Source: Coriobacteriia bacterium (GTDB lineage: Bacteria; Actinomycetota; Coriobacteriia; Anaerosomatales; SLCP01). Taken from it: a stretch of 64,000 nucleotides of DNA. Shown here piece by piece: positions 1 through 9,975 of the stretch. Location: positions 1 through 64,000 of the forward strand of contig SKMN01000025.1 of the NCBI GenBank assembly GCA_007121015.1, read 5' to 3'. Within the stretch, counting starts at the first letter, position 1, and every line of letters begins with the position of its first letter. The notes beneath the pieces were generated by a model that was not told where the DNA came from, did no database searches, and saw nothing but the letters and a program-made list of their open reading frames with translations. Made by a program: the position numbers and the translations under genes.

Positions 1-94
1 GGGCGTTCATCACCGGCCCCGCGGGGAAATAGGGGGTGGCGCGAACTGCTGGAGTTGGTACAATGTCCGTCGCCGCTGCATTCCAGGCGGTCAT

Positions 95-169
95 GGGCGA
101 TTAGCTCAGGGGGAGAGCACTTCCTTGACACGGAAGGGGTCGCAAGTTCAAATCTTGCATCGCCCACCA
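95..169 (+). tRNA. tRNA-Val (GAC), CCA encoded
   Basis: Acceptor gggcgat/atcgccc pairs; anticodon stem cttcc/ggaag with loop ttgacac (anticodon GAC); T-arm gcaagttcaaatcttgc; 3' acca. Confidence 0.93.
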
Positions 170-179
170 TGTGAATAAC

Positions 180-208
180 GAGGCCCCGGCGAGGTCGCCG
201 GGGCCTCT
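180..208 (+). terminator. Hairpin terminator after tRNA-Val
   Basis: aggccccggcgaggtcgccggggcctcttg: strong GC stem followed by a short T-rich stretch. Confidence 0.6.
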
Positions 209-358
209 TGCGTCCCCGCTCGCGGTCGATAACCTGCTGATGTGGCATGCGTGAATGCTGACGGCAAGCATGGTCGTACTCCTGGCGACCTCACTGTTGC
301 GACCGGAGCCGGCAGGGGTACCCTACTAGAGAGACGTTCCCTCATCGAAAGAGGTCGC

Positions 359-2065
359 ATGAGCGCATCCCGTTGGATGTCACTGTTGGTGGCGGTGGTG
401 CTTCTCTCGGGCATACCGGTAGCACCGCGTGCAGAGGCAGCCACTTCCTGGCCGTCCGGGACCCATAGGGTCTCCCTCGGCGTGGAGCGTCTGGCGGGTG
501 CGGACCGCTACGAGACATCCGTCACGATCGCGCGGAAGTCCTTCCCGGCGTGGTCGGGGGTAGACCACGTCATCGTCGCCTCCGGCGAGGACCGCGCGAT
601 GGCCGACCCGCTGGCCGCCGCGAGTCTGTGCTGGGCCTATGACGCGCCCCTCCTGCTGGTGGGCCCGTTCGGAGTGCCCCCGTCGGTCCGCACCGCACTC
701 GGTGAGATGCGGTCGGTGAACGGTACCGTCACGGTGACCGTCGTCGGGGGACCGGTCGCGGTTCCCTCGACGACGGTGTCGCAACTGCAAGGCATCGTCG
801 GGCACGAGAACGTCCAGCAGCCGTGGACGGGCGGAGACCGTTACACCACTGCGGCGGGAGTCGCGGCACTCGCCTCACAGGTCGCTTCGGAGACGGGACG
901 AGCGGTCCCTGCGCGTGCGATAGTCGCCAACGGTACCGATGCGGCCGGGTTCGCGGATGCTCTAGCGGCATCGGCGGTCTCCGCAGCGACAGGGATACCG
1001 ATACTCCTCGTGGAGCGCGACCGGGTTCCGGCAGCGACACGCTCGGCTCTGGATGTGGCACCGCCCGGCGACGTGCTCGTCGTTGGAGGGACTGCTGTCG
1101 TCTCGCAGACCGCGTACGGCGGAGTCGGTGCGAGCGAGCGGTGGGCGGGGGGTGACCGTCACGGGACAGCCGCTGTCATCGCCGCAGGCGCGCGTGCCCG
1201 CGGATGGTTGACCGCAGCGACTGCGGGCATGGCCTCCTCGGCTCCCGATGCTCTGACCGGTGCGACCTACATGGGCCGTGTAGGCGGCCCGATGCTCTAC
1301 GTGGCGCCCACGACCGTCCGCTATGCCACAGCCGACTACCTTCACCGGACGAGGGGCGTCATCACCAGTGCCGTGTTGTTCGGCGGGAGCGCGGTTCTCA
1401 CCGAGGGGCTCGTGCGAGAGCTGAGAGGCTCGCCTACCGCACCTCACATCGTCGCACCCACTGCGGGCGCGATGGTCGCCAAACGGGCGCGTCTTGCTGT
1501 CACGGCGGGCGTGAACACGACCGAGCTGAGGGTCTTCGTGGGCGGGACCCTCGTCGCCAGCCGGCAAGCGACGTCGTACGCGACCGTCGATTTCGGCCTC
1601 CTGCCCACACCGGCTCCGGGGACCACATACCGCATCGTAGCGCGCAACGTCGAGGGCGGGGAGACCGCGGTGACGCGCGGGCAGCCTCGGCACACCTATC
1701 CCGCGCCCACGTCGATCGTGGTCGACAAGTCGGACTTCCGGCTCTACTTCTTCAAAGACGACGTGTTCGTGAAGAGCTACCCGGTCGCGATCGGGCGGAC
1801 GAACGCCGAGACGCCGGTCGCGATCTGGCGGATCGATTCGAAGTACTACACGAGTCCGACAAGCGTCTACGGGCCGAGGAAGATGCGGATGTATCGTAAG
1901 GTCGGCTCGCGCTACGTGTACACGGCGTACAATATCCACGGGACGAATCAGCCGTCCTCTATCGGCACGAAAGCCTCGGCCGGGTGTATTCGGCTCTACA
2001 ACGCAGACATCCTCGACCTATTCCCGCGCGTCCCGCTCGGGACCATCGTCCAGACGCGGGAGTGA
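359..2065 (+). CDS. Secreted cell-wall-binding repeat 2 (CWB2) protein fused to a C-terminal L,D-transpeptidase (YkuD) domain
   Basis: Signal peptide MSASRWMSLLVAVVLLSGIPVAPRAEA; three CWB2-like units (RLAGADRYETS, WTGGDRYTTAA, RWAGGDRHGTAA); YkuD motif HGTNQPSSIGTKASAGCIRL. ORF track starts at 242; ATG at 359 precedes the signal peptide. Confidence 0.88.
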   Translation: MSASRWMSLLVAVVLLSGIPVAPRAEAATSWPSGTHRVSLGVERLAGADRYETSVTIARKSFPAWSGVDHVIVASGEDRAMADPLAAASLCWAYDAPLLLVGPFGVPPSVRTALGEMRSVNGTVTVTVVGGPVAVPSTTVSQLQGIVGHENVQQPWTGGDRYTTAAGVAALASQVASETGRAVPARAIVANGTDAAGFADALAASAVSAATGIPILLVERDRVPAATRSALDVAPPGDVLVVGGTAVVSQTAYGGVGASERWAGGDRHGTAAVIAAGARARGWLTAATAGMASSAPDALTGATYMGRVGGPMLYVAPTTVRYATADYLHRTRGVITSAVLFGGSAVLTEGLVRELRGSPTAPHIVAPTAGAMVAKRARLAVTAGVNTTELRVFVGGTLVASRQATSYATVDFGLLPTPAPGTTYRIVARNVEGGETAVTRGQPRHTYPAPTSIVVDKSDFRLYFFKDDVFVKSYPVAIGRTNAETPVAIWRIDSKYYTSPTSVYGPRKMRMYRKVGSRYVYTAYNIHGTNQPSSIGTKASAGCIRLYNADILDLFPRVPLGTIVQTRE

Positions 2066-2141
2066 TGAGACGTCTGGCACGAGCCCACGTGAACGACGCG
2101 CGTCCGTTCGCTGCTATCGATGACAGAAAGGATCGATACCC

Positions 2142-2486
2142 ATGACGATGCGGATCTCGCGAACCCGCTGCTTGACGACAGTGCTTCTGGCGTTTGTGCT
2201 CGTGGCCCTGCTGGCAGGGTGCGGGGCCGAGGAGCCCGACACGATAGCCCCCGAGCCGCCTGCGGTCGAGAACGAAGGCGAAGCCACGACGCCCATGCCC
2301 GACGCCGATGCCGCACAGGCGCTCGTCGAGACGAAGTGTTCCGGCTGCCACGAGCTCGGGCGGGTCTGGGCTGCGGACCACGATCGCGCCGGGTGGGAAT
2401 CGACCGTTGCGAGGATGGAGGCGAACGGCCTTCAGATCACCGCCGAGGAGCGCGAGATCATCATCGACTACCTCGCCCAGGACTGA
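2142..2486 (+). CDS. Lipoprotein with a single c-type heme motif (CxxCH)
   Basis: Lipobox LLAGC and KCSGCHELGRVW heme-attachment motif. Confidence 0.7.
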   Translation: MTMRISRTRCLTTVLLAFVLVALLAGCGAEEPDTIAPEPPAVENEGEATTPMPDADAAQALVETKCSGCHELGRVWAADHDRAGWESTVARMEANGLQITAEEREIIIDYLAQD

Positions 2487-3394
2487 CGGCCGAGCGCGAG
2501 CGAGCCTTCGGGCACGATCATCCGAGCTGCTCCTGGCAACGATCGTGCGACCAAGGGGGTCGTGGCGTCGACCACCTCGCCGTCGTATTGGATCCGCAGT
2601 GGCGGATCCGCGTCGATACGTACGTAACGCGCTGTGTGGACCTCGAGTCCTGCCGAGCGCTCCGGGTTGTCGATGAACCGGTCGAGGAACGCGCCCCACA
2701 CCGCAGGGATCAACTCGGGCACGTTCTTGGTACGCAAGACGACGACCTCGAACAGCCCGTCACCCGGGTCGCTCGAACGGGTCAGCGCGAGGTCGAATTG
2801 GACACGGACCACATTCATGACGAGGACCGCCATACCCTCACTGATGACGGTCCGGTCGTCGAGTTCCAGGGTGAACTTCGAGACGGTGGGGGTGAGGTGC
2901 TGCAAGGCGCCCACGAGGTAGGAGAGCGGGCCGAGGGCCGACTTGTAGCGCTGGGCCGTCGCCATGATATCGGCGTCGTAGCCGGCGCCTGCAGCGACGA
3001 TGAAGCCGACGGGAGACGCGACGTCGCCGAACGTCAGCTCGCCGAGGTCGATGTCGCGGGTCAGCCCTTCGAGCGTGACCGCAGCCAGTTCGAGAGGGTC
3101 CGACGGGATGTTGAGGTTGAGCGCGAGGAGGTTCGCGGTTCCGGCCGGATACGAGAGGATAGGGAGTTTGCGATGGGCGAGTGTGTGACATACCGACGAC
3201 ACCGTGCCGTCGCCTCCCGCCGCGACGACACGGTCGAACGAGTCGGCGTCCCGGAGCAGGTGGTCGAGCTTCGCTCCGAGGCCGAGAAAGCGCATCGTGA
3301 CCTCGGCTCCCGAACGTCCGAGCGCGCGGACGTAATCGTACAGGCCGGCATCGCCCTGTCCGGACCGCAGGTTCACGATCATGAGTATCCGCAT
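2468..3394 (-). CDS. Diacylglycerol kinase family lipid kinase
   Basis: MRILMIVNLRSGQGDAGL..., AAGGDGTVSSV and PAGTANLLALNL typical of the DAGK catalytic domain. Start moved from 3448 to 3394. Confidence 0.82.
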   Translation of the reverse strand: MRILMIVNLRSGQGDAGLYDYVRALGRSGAEVTMRFLGLGAKLDHLLRDADSFDRVVAAGGDGTVSSVCHTLAHRKLPILSYPAGTANLLALNLNIPSDPLELAAVTLEGLTRDIDLGELTFGDVASPVGFIVAAGAGYDADIMATAQRYKSALGPLSYLVGALQHLTPTVSKFTLELDDRTVISEGMAVLVMNVVRVQFDLALTRSSDPGDGLFEVVVLRTKNVPELIPAVWGAFLDRFIDNPERSAGLEVHTARYVRIDADPPLRIQYDGEVVDATTPLVARSLPGAARMIVPEGSLALGRQSWAR

Positions 3395-3527
3395 CAGACC
3401 TCCTCGGGCGGTCGCATGTGTGGACGGGCGAACAGGATCGCACCGCACCTGCAGGTGAAAGCCTCCGGATGCGCTATGGTGTCACCGGTACGTTGTATTG
3501 TTGCACGAACGAGGAGTGGGGTGAGAA

Positions 3528-4700
3528 ATGTACGTACGCGATAATGAGGGATTGCGTGGACTCATCGAGGCGATGAGTGCTTCGCCGTTCGTCGCGCTCG
3601 ACACGGAGTTCATGCGCGAGCGTACGTATTACGCCCGGCTCTGCCTCGTACAGGTCTCGACCGACGACGTCCAGGCCATCATCGACCCGCTCGCCATAGA
3701 GGACCTGTCCCCGCTTCTCGAGTTCTTGTGCGACACGAAGGTGACCAAGGTGTTGCATGCCGGCTCCCAGGACCTCGAGATCTTCTGGAGGCTCGGGGGA
3801 CGCGTCCCCGCACCGGTGTTCGATACTCAGGTCGCCGCCACGCTGGCAGGGTTCCCTACGCAGGTGGGATACGGAGCGCTCGTTCACGAGATCGTAGGAG
3901 TCAAGCTGGACAAGTCCGATACGTTCACCGACTGGTCGCGCAGGCCACTCTCGGGAACCCAGATAGAGTACGCTCTCAACGATGTACGCCACCTGCCTAC
4001 GATCTACCACGAGCTTCGCGAGCGGCTCGAGTCGGAGGGGCGGCTCGCGTGGCTCGAGCCGGACTTCGACGCGATGGCGGACCCGGCGACCTACGATGTG
4101 GTGCCCGAGGAGCAGTTTCGCCGCCTGAAGCGCATCTCGTCGCTGACCCCACGGCAACTCGGCATCTTGATGTGCGTGGTCGCGTGGCGCGAGCGGGAGG
4201 CGAGGCGTCGCGACATACCAAGGCGGTGGATACTCGGCGACGAAAGCATCGTCGAGGTGGCGAGGCGTGCCCCCCGTGATGTCCATGAGCTCGGTGCGAT
4301 ACGCGGCGTCACCGACAAGCTCGCGAAGGGTTCGTACAGCGGCCTACTCGACGCCGTCGTCCGCGGACTCGAACTCGACGAAGAGGAGTTGCCCACGATC
4401 GAGCGCCGCCGCCGTCGACCGCTCGATGTCGATGGGGCGGTCGACTTGATGGCCGCCCTCGTGCGTCTCCGGTCCAAGGAACACAATATCGCCACGCCGC
4501 TCCTCGCTTCGCGGGACGAGCTGCGACATCTCGCGGGCGGGGAGAGGGACGACAGCGCGCTCCTCAAGAGCTGGCGTCGCTCGATCGTGGGCGAGGAACT
4601 GCTCGAACTGCTCGACGGGCGTCTCACGATGCGCCTCGAAGACGGTCGGCTCGTCGTCGACGAGTGCGGTGACGGCCCCACGGGAGATTCGTCGGGGTAG
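3528..4700 (+). CDS. rnd: Ribonuclease D
   Basis: FVALDTEFMRERTYYARLCLVQV (DEDD exonuclease) and HRDC-like C-terminus. Confidence 0.88.
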   Translation: MYVRDNEGLRGLIEAMSASPFVALDTEFMRERTYYARLCLVQVSTDDVQAIIDPLAIEDLSPLLEFLCDTKVTKVLHAGSQDLEIFWRLGGRVPAPVFDTQVAATLAGFPTQVGYGALVHEIVGVKLDKSDTFTDWSRRPLSGTQIEYALNDVRHLPTIYHELRERLESEGRLAWLEPDFDAMADPATYDVVPEEQFRRLKRISSLTPRQLGILMCVVAWREREARRRDIPRRWILGDESIVEVARRAPRDVHELGAIRGVTDKLAKGSYSGLLDAVVRGLELDEEELPTIERRRRRPLDVDGAVDLMAALVRLRSKEHNIATPLLASRDELRHLAGGERDDSALLKSWRRSIVGEELLELLDGRLTMRLEDGRLVVDECGDGPTGDSSG

Positions 4701-4776
4701 ATACTGGCAGAAGGTTTGCACTCAGTAGTACACACGGTCGTCATACTCGTAGTTGACACTTCGGAGGTCCACTTAC

Positions 4777-5445
4777 ATGTTCGGTTCGTATCTCTACATA
4801 CTCCTCATCGCAGTGGCGCTCGGCGCACTTACGCAATGGTACGTGAACTCCTCGTTCACGCGACAGTCGAAGGTTCCGCTTGCGACCGGCCTCACCGGCG
4901 CACAGGTAGCCCGCAACATGCTCGATGGCGAAGGCCTGCATGACGTGGGCATCGAGCGTGTCGCCGGACGTCTTTCCGACCATTACGACCCGCGTGCCCG
5001 TGTGCTGCGACTCTCGCCAGACGTCCACGACGGCAGCAGTGTCGCGGCGGCCGGCGTCGCCGCACACGAGGCTGGCCACGCCGTCCAGCACGCTCGGTCG
5101 TTCGCTCCGGCACAGTTGCGGCAACTGCTGGTGCCTGCAGCGAACATCGGCTCCCAGGCTGCGTTCCCGCTGATCATCCTCGGTGCGGTCATGGGCGCCA
5201 CCGGCCTCATGAGCCTCGGCGTCCTGCTGTTCGCTGGCGCGGTAGCCTTCCAGCTCGTCACGCTGCCCGTGGAGTTCGACGCGTCGCGGCGGGCCCTCGG
5301 CGCGCTCACCATCGGCAACACCCTCCCCGGCGAACAGGTCCGAGGTGCCCGCACCGTGCTCACGGCCGCTGCCCTCACCTATATCGCCGCAACGCTCGTC
5401 TCCGTCCTGCAGCTGCTCTACTTCCTCGGCTTGTCCCGGCGCTGA
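4777..5445 (+). CDS. Zinc metallopeptidase, YugP family
   Basis: HEAGHAVQHA motif, multiple TM segments, N-terminus MFGSYLYILLIAV. Confidence 0.85.
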   Translation: MFGSYLYILLIAVALGALTQWYVNSSFTRQSKVPLATGLTGAQVARNMLDGEGLHDVGIERVAGRLSDHYDPRARVLRLSPDVHDGSSVAAAGVAAHEAGHAVQHARSFAPAQLRQLLVPAANIGSQAAFPLIILGAVMGATGLMSLGVLLFAGAVAFQLVTLPVEFDASRRALGALTIGNTLPGEQVRGARTVLTAAALTYIAATLVSVLQLLYFLGLSRR

Positions 5446-5533
5446 TGCCATCGGTCGTCAGACCCGCCTGGTAGGATCGGTCCGTGCCGCCGAGGAGGGC
5501 ACGTCGTCGTCGAGGACATCGGGGGGTATAGGG

Positions 5534-6802
5534 GTGGACCGCGAACGGGCCGTCAGCGTCAGCGAGGCGATGGCAGCGGCCAAGCGCGCGCTGGAGAAGA
5601 TCACCCTCACCGTCGTGGGTGAGGTGTCTGAGTTCAGTGACAAGCCCGGCTACCGCGCGGCCTACTTCACCGTGGCGGATCGCGATGCGTCGATGAGCTG
5701 CCTCATGTGGCGGGACGCGTACCTCGCGTCCGGCGTGACGCTGCGCTGTGGGATGCTCGTGGAGATGACGGGCCAGTTCTCGGCGTACGCGCCGAAAGGC
5801 CGCATGCAGTTCGTTGTCCGTAGGCTCGCGCTTGCCGGCGAGGGCAAGCTACGTCTCCAGGTCGCCGAGACGGCCCGTCGCCTCGAGGCCGAGGGACTGC
5901 TTCGGGATGATCGCAAGCGCTCGCTGCCCGAGTACCCGATGCGCATCGGTGTCGTGACCTCCCCGAGAGGCAAGGCGGTCCACGACGTGATCCGGACGCT
6001 GGCGCGGCGCTATCCGGTCGCCGAGGTGCTCGTGGCCGGCGTCACGGTAGAGGGGACCGACGCCGTCCCTGCGATCCTCGAAGGCTTGACCGCTGTGGCA
6101 CAGGCGAGGGCCGACGTCGTGCTGCTCGTGCGAGGAGGCGGCTCCTACGAGGACCTCATGCCCTTCAACGACGAACGGCTGGCGCGAGCTATCGCCGCAT
6201 CCCCGGTTCCCGTGGTGTCCGGCATAGGCCACGAGCCCGACACGACGATCACGGACTTCGTTGCAGACGTGCGCGCGTCCACGCCCACCGCTGCGGCAGA
6301 AGCATCGACCCCGGCGGTGTCTGAGCTGGCCGGGCGGCTCGAGAAGCTCTCCCGGCTGCTCGGTCGCGCACTCGAACACCGCGTGCGCAACGCGGAGCAC
6401 CGAGTGCGGCTCCTCTCCACGCGACCGCTCTTCTGTGAGCCCGACACGCTGCTCGGACAGGCGGGTCAGGCGGTCGACAACGCGGCACGCGCCTTGGGCA
6501 GGGCCATCCCCGTCGGTCTTGCTCGCGATGCGGCGCGGCTGAGCTACGCCGAGGAAGGGCTGATGCGGGCAGGACCCCGGATCGTCGAGCGTCCGGCGGA
6601 TGCCATCGCCCGGCTTGCGGGCCGGCTGAACGACCTTTCCCCGCTTGCCATACTCGGCCGAGGATACGCGGTCTGTTTCGCCGCTGACGGCTCTACGGTC
6701 GTGCGCTCCGTGAGTGAGGTATCGGTTGGCGAAGTGGTCGAGGTGCGCGTGCACGACGGACGTTTGGGATGTATCGTTGAGAGGATCGAGGAAGGGCGAT
6801 GA
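5534..6802 (+). CDS. xseA: Exodeoxyribonuclease VII large subunit
   Basis: OB-fold VVGEVSEF..., VVTSPRGKAVHDVIRTL, VRGGGSYEDLMPFNDE; GTG start inferred inside the longer ORF. Confidence 0.92.
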   Translation: MDRERAVSVSEAMAAAKRALEKITLTVVGEVSEFSDKPGYRAAYFTVADRDASMSCLMWRDAYLASGVTLRCGMLVEMTGQFSAYAPKGRMQFVVRRLALAGEGKLRLQVAETARRLEAEGLLRDDRKRSLPEYPMRIGVVTSPRGKAVHDVIRTLARRYPVAEVLVAGVTVEGTDAVPAILEGLTAVAQARADVVLLVRGGGSYEDLMPFNDERLARAIAASPVPVVSGIGHEPDTTITDFVADVRASTPTAAAEASTPAVSELAGRLEKLSRLLGRALEHRVRNAEHRVRLLSTRPLFCEPDTLLGQAGQAVDNAARALGRAIPVGLARDAARLSYAEEGLMRAGPRIVERPADAIARLAGRLNDLSPLAILGRGYAVCFAADGSTVVRSVSEVSVGEVVEVRVHDGRLGCIVERIEEGR

Positions 6803-7041
6803 TCATGGAGGCTGCGTCGCGTCCCTCTCCGGAGGAGATGGCGTTCGGTGAGGCGTTGAGCGAACTCGAGGCTATCGTGGCGTCACTCGAGGGAGGTCAG
6901 CTCGAACTGGAGGAGAGTCTTGCGCGCTACGAGCGGGGCGTGGCGCTGCTCAGAGCGTTACAGGCCAAACTTGCCGACGCACAGCAGAAGGTCACCACGC
7001 TCATCGGGGAACTCGAGACCGAATCTGCGGACGACGCATGA
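6799..7041 (+). CDS. xseB: Exodeoxyribonuclease VII small subunit
   Basis: FGEALSELEAIVASLEGGQLELEESLARYERGVALL; ATGA overlap with xseA. Confidence 0.93.
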   Translation: MIMEAASRPSPEEMAFGEALSELEAIVASLEGGQLELEESLARYERGVALLRALQAKLADAQQKVTTLIGELETESADDA

Positions 7042-7079
7042 CCTGCGCGCCCGCGGGCGCACGGAGGAAGGGGAGAATC

Positions 7080-7430
7080 GTGGAAGAGTGCCTGTTCTGC
7101 CGTATCGCGAGCGGGGAGATATCCGCGAACATCGTGTACGAAGATGACGGGGTCGTCGCGTTCGACGACATCTCGCCGCAGGCGCCCGTCCACACGCTCG
7201 TGATCCCGCGTACGCACTACGACAACATGTCCGACGGCGTCTCGCCGGAGGCGATGGCCGAGGTGTTCGGCGTGGTGCCCGAGGTCGCCCGTCTGAAGGG
7301 TGTCGACGAGAGTGGCTACCGCGTGATAGTCAACAACGGGCCCGATGCGAACCAGACCGTCGGGCACCTGCACGTCCACATCATCGGCGGGTCGGCCATG
7401 TCTCACGGCATGGTTCAGATGGAGCGCTGA
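7080..7430 (+). CDS. HIT family (histidine triad) protein
   Basis: CLFCRIASGEI and GHLHVHIIGG motif; GTG start. Confidence 0.92.
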   Translation: MEECLFCRIASGEISANIVYEDDGVVAFDDISPQAPVHTLVIPRTHYDNMSDGVSPEAMAEVFGVVPEVARLKGVDESGYRVIVNNGPDANQTVGHLHVHIIGGSAMSHGMVQMER

Positions 7431-8281
7431 TGAGTGCCGCTAAGGCGCCGGTAGCGGTGGTGACCGACTCCACCGCTGACCTGCCTCTCGACATCAAGGA
7501 TCGGTACGGTATCTCGGCGGTGCCACTCAACGTCATGATCGATGGTCGCACGTGGCTCGACGGGCAACTCTCGCAGCAGGAGTTCTTCGAGCGCATGCAT
7601 CGTGCGGCACGCCTCCCGACCACGTCTCAGCCCTCGGTAGGAGCCTTTGTCGACGAGTACGCCGAGGCACTCGAGCGCGCTGACCACGTCGTCTCGATCC
7701 ACATCTCGAACGAGCTTTCAGGGACGATAGACTCTGCGCGCCAGGCAGCAGAGCGGTTCGCGGGCTCAGTGACCGTCTTCGACTCCCGCAACCTCTCGTG
7801 GGGTCTCGGTTTCCAGGTCATCGAAGCAGCGAAGCGCGCTCTGGAGGGCGAGACGGTGGAGAGCGTGATCGAGGCTGCCGCGCACGCTCGCGACCGGGTC
7901 CAGATGCTCGTCGGCCTCGATTCACTCGACAACCTTGTAAAGGGCGGACGCGTGGGGCGTGTCGCCGGGTTCGTCGGCGGCATGCTCAATCTGAAGGTCA
8001 CGCTGACCGTCGAGGACGGGTCGTTCTCCCCGGTCTCCCGTGTCAGAGGCACAAAGGCCGCGCTTGCCCACACGGTCGACTGGGTAGAGGATCACCTCGG
8101 AGACGCGAAGCGAGCCGCGTTCTGTGTCTTGCACGCCATGGCGCCCGATCGCGCTGCACGGCTCGAAGAGCTCGTCCGCGAGAGGTTCGAGGTGTCCGAG
8201 CTGCACGTCGTCGAGACCGGTGCCGTGATCGCGACCCATACAGGCGTCGGATGGGCGGTCGCGTTCCTGCCGGAGGAGTGA
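7430..8281 (+). CDS. DegV family fatty-acid-binding protein
   Basis: VVTDSTADLPLDI, SIHISNELSGTIDSA, KGGRVGRVAGFVG. Confidence 0.92.
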   Translation: MSAAKAPVAVVTDSTADLPLDIKDRYGISAVPLNVMIDGRTWLDGQLSQQEFFERMHRAARLPTTSQPSVGAFVDEYAEALERADHVVSIHISNELSGTIDSARQAAERFAGSVTVFDSRNLSWGLGFQVIEAAKRALEGETVESVIEAAAHARDRVQMLVGLDSLDNLVKGGRVGRVAGFVGGMLNLKVTLTVEDGSFSPVSRVRGTKAALAHTVDWVEDHLGDAKRAAFCVLHAMAPDRAARLEELVRERFEVSELHVVETGAVIATHTGVGWAVAFLPEE

Positions 8282-8287
8282 GGCGGG

Positions 8288-9847
8288 GTGGGTGACACCG
8301 TTTCGGTCACGTTCCTTCCTTCCGGGATCGTCGCAGATGTCGCCCCCGGCTCGACGGTGCTCGAGGCCGCAGTCGCCGCGAGGACGTCCCTGCCTGCGCC
8401 ATGTGGCGGGCGAGGCAGGTGCGGACGGTGTGCGGTCAGGGTCGTCGAAGGATCGCTTGCTCCGCCGGACGAACATGAACTCGCGGCATTGGCGAGGGTG
8501 CGCGCGAGTCACGCACCGGTCCGCCTTGCGTGTCGCGCGTGCATCGAGGCGCCTGTCGTGGTGCAGTTGCTGGGCCGGACAGCCGCGACCCACGCCACCG
8601 GGGGACCCCCTGGGGGAGCACGTGCGCTCGCGGCAGCGGTAGACCTCGGGACGACCACCGTGGCCGTGCGCTTGCTCGATGTGACGTCAGGTATGGTCGT
8701 CGCCGAGTCGGTGGTGTCGAACGGCCAGGTCAACTGGGGTTCGGATGTCCTCTCCCGTATCACGGCGGCCCTCGAAGGGCACGGACCCGAGCTGAGTGAC
8801 GCGGCTCTCGACTCGATCACCGAGGCCCTCTCTGCCGCCACGGAGGCAGTCGGGCCCGATGGGTCCCCCGTGAAGCGTGTCGTCATCGCAGCGAATCCGG
8901 CGATGGCATCGCTCCTTACCGGAGCCGAGGTCGCCGGACTTGCTTCTCATCCGTTCTCGTCGGCACTCCATGCGGTCGATACCGCGGTCCTGGCCCGCTC
9001 GCTCGGCGTCGATTCGGTGCTGGTGGTGCCGCCGGTCGCTGCTTTCGTAGGTGGCGACCTCGTCGCCGGACTCCTGTCGGTCGGTCTGGCCGAGGGAGCC
9101 GATGGGGTCCTGTACGTCGATATCGGGACGAACGCCGAGGTGGCGTTCGCGCTGTCGGACCGGATACTCGTCTCGTCGGCTCCCGCGGGACCAGCGTTCG
9201 AAGGCTGGGGGATCGCGTGCGGCGGGACTGCAGGCGAGGGCGGCGTGAAGCGCGTCGACATCGACCGAGGCGAGCCAATGCTCCTCTATGACGGTCCCGC
9301 CCCCACCCACCTCACGGGCTCAGGGCTCCTGTCCGCCATCGCCGCGCTCCGCGCATCCGGTCAGGTCGATGCCGGGGGTTTGCTTTCCGAGGACGGCCCC
9401 CTCGCGCGCAGGATATTCGACAGCGACGGTGTGCGCGCCGTCTCGCTCGGAAGAGAGCCAGGCGATCGCTCACTCTTCCTCACGCAGCTCGATATCCGCG
9501 CCTTCCAGTCCGCGAAGGCTGCGGTCGCCTCGGCGGTCAGGTCGGTCGTGTCCGATTCGCAGACGGATGTCGCGCCCTCGCGGGCGATCGTGTCGGGAGC
9601 GTTCGGCGGGGCGATCGACACCGACCACCTCGTGGCCCTCGGGGTACTCCCGCGTGATGTCGAGGGCCGGATCGAGGTAGTGGCGGACGCGGTCCTGTCC
9701 GGGGCGAGCGACATGGCGTTCGATGCGGGACTCGTCAAAGATGCACATCGGCTCGTCGCTCGTGCCCATCACGTCGACCTTGCAGCGTCCGAGGGCTTCT
9801 CCGTGGGATTCGTCGAGGCGCTAGCACTCGAGCCATTCACTCTGTGA
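8288..9847 (+). CDS. 2Fe-2S ferredoxin-like plus ASKHA-domain protein (RACo/RamA-like, DUF4445)
   Basis: N-terminal CGGRGRCGRCAV ferredoxin motif; AVDLGTTTVAVRLLD and YVDIGTNAEVAF ASKHA ATPase motifs. Confidence 0.85.
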   Translation: MGDTVSVTFLPSGIVADVAPGSTVLEAAVAARTSLPAPCGGRGRCGRCAVRVVEGSLAPPDEHELAALARVRASHAPVRLACRACIEAPVVVQLLGRTAATHATGGPPGGARALAAAVDLGTTTVAVRLLDVTSGMVVAESVVSNGQVNWGSDVLSRITAALEGHGPELSDAALDSITEALSAATEAVGPDGSPVKRVVIAANPAMASLLTGAEVAGLASHPFSSALHAVDTAVLARSLGVDSVLVVPPVAAFVGGDLVAGLLSVGLAEGADGVLYVDIGTNAEVAFALSDRILVSSAPAGPAFEGWGIACGGTAGEGGVKRVDIDRGEPMLLYDGPAPTHLTGSGLLSAIAALRASGQVDAGGLLSEDGPLARRIFDSDGVRAVSLGREPGDRSLFLTQLDIRAFQSAKAAVASAVRSVVSDSQTDVAPSRAIVSGAFGGAIDTDHLVALGVLPRDVEGRIEVVADAVLSGASDMAFDAGLVKDAHRLVARAHHVDLAASEGFSVGFVEALALEPFTL

Positions 9848-9947
9848 TCGCGCCTGTCATGTGTGAGGCGCTGTGTCGCAGACCGGCGGGCGTGGGATCA
9901 CAGACGCCGTTATGGCGGAACTCTCGAAACGATATCCCGGAAAGGCG

Positions 9948-9975
9948 AAGATCCCGGCCTTCGGGCCGGGATCTT
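9948..9975. terminator. Perfect UUCG-capped hairpin, possibly bidirectional
   Basis: aagatcccggcc-ttcg-ggccgggatctt, a 12-bp perfect stem. Confidence 0.75.

Noticed and set aside
2120-3544. 474-aa plus-strand ORF overlapping the heme lipoprotein and DAGK genes
   Set aside because: No domain, composition biased; conflicts with two supported genes.
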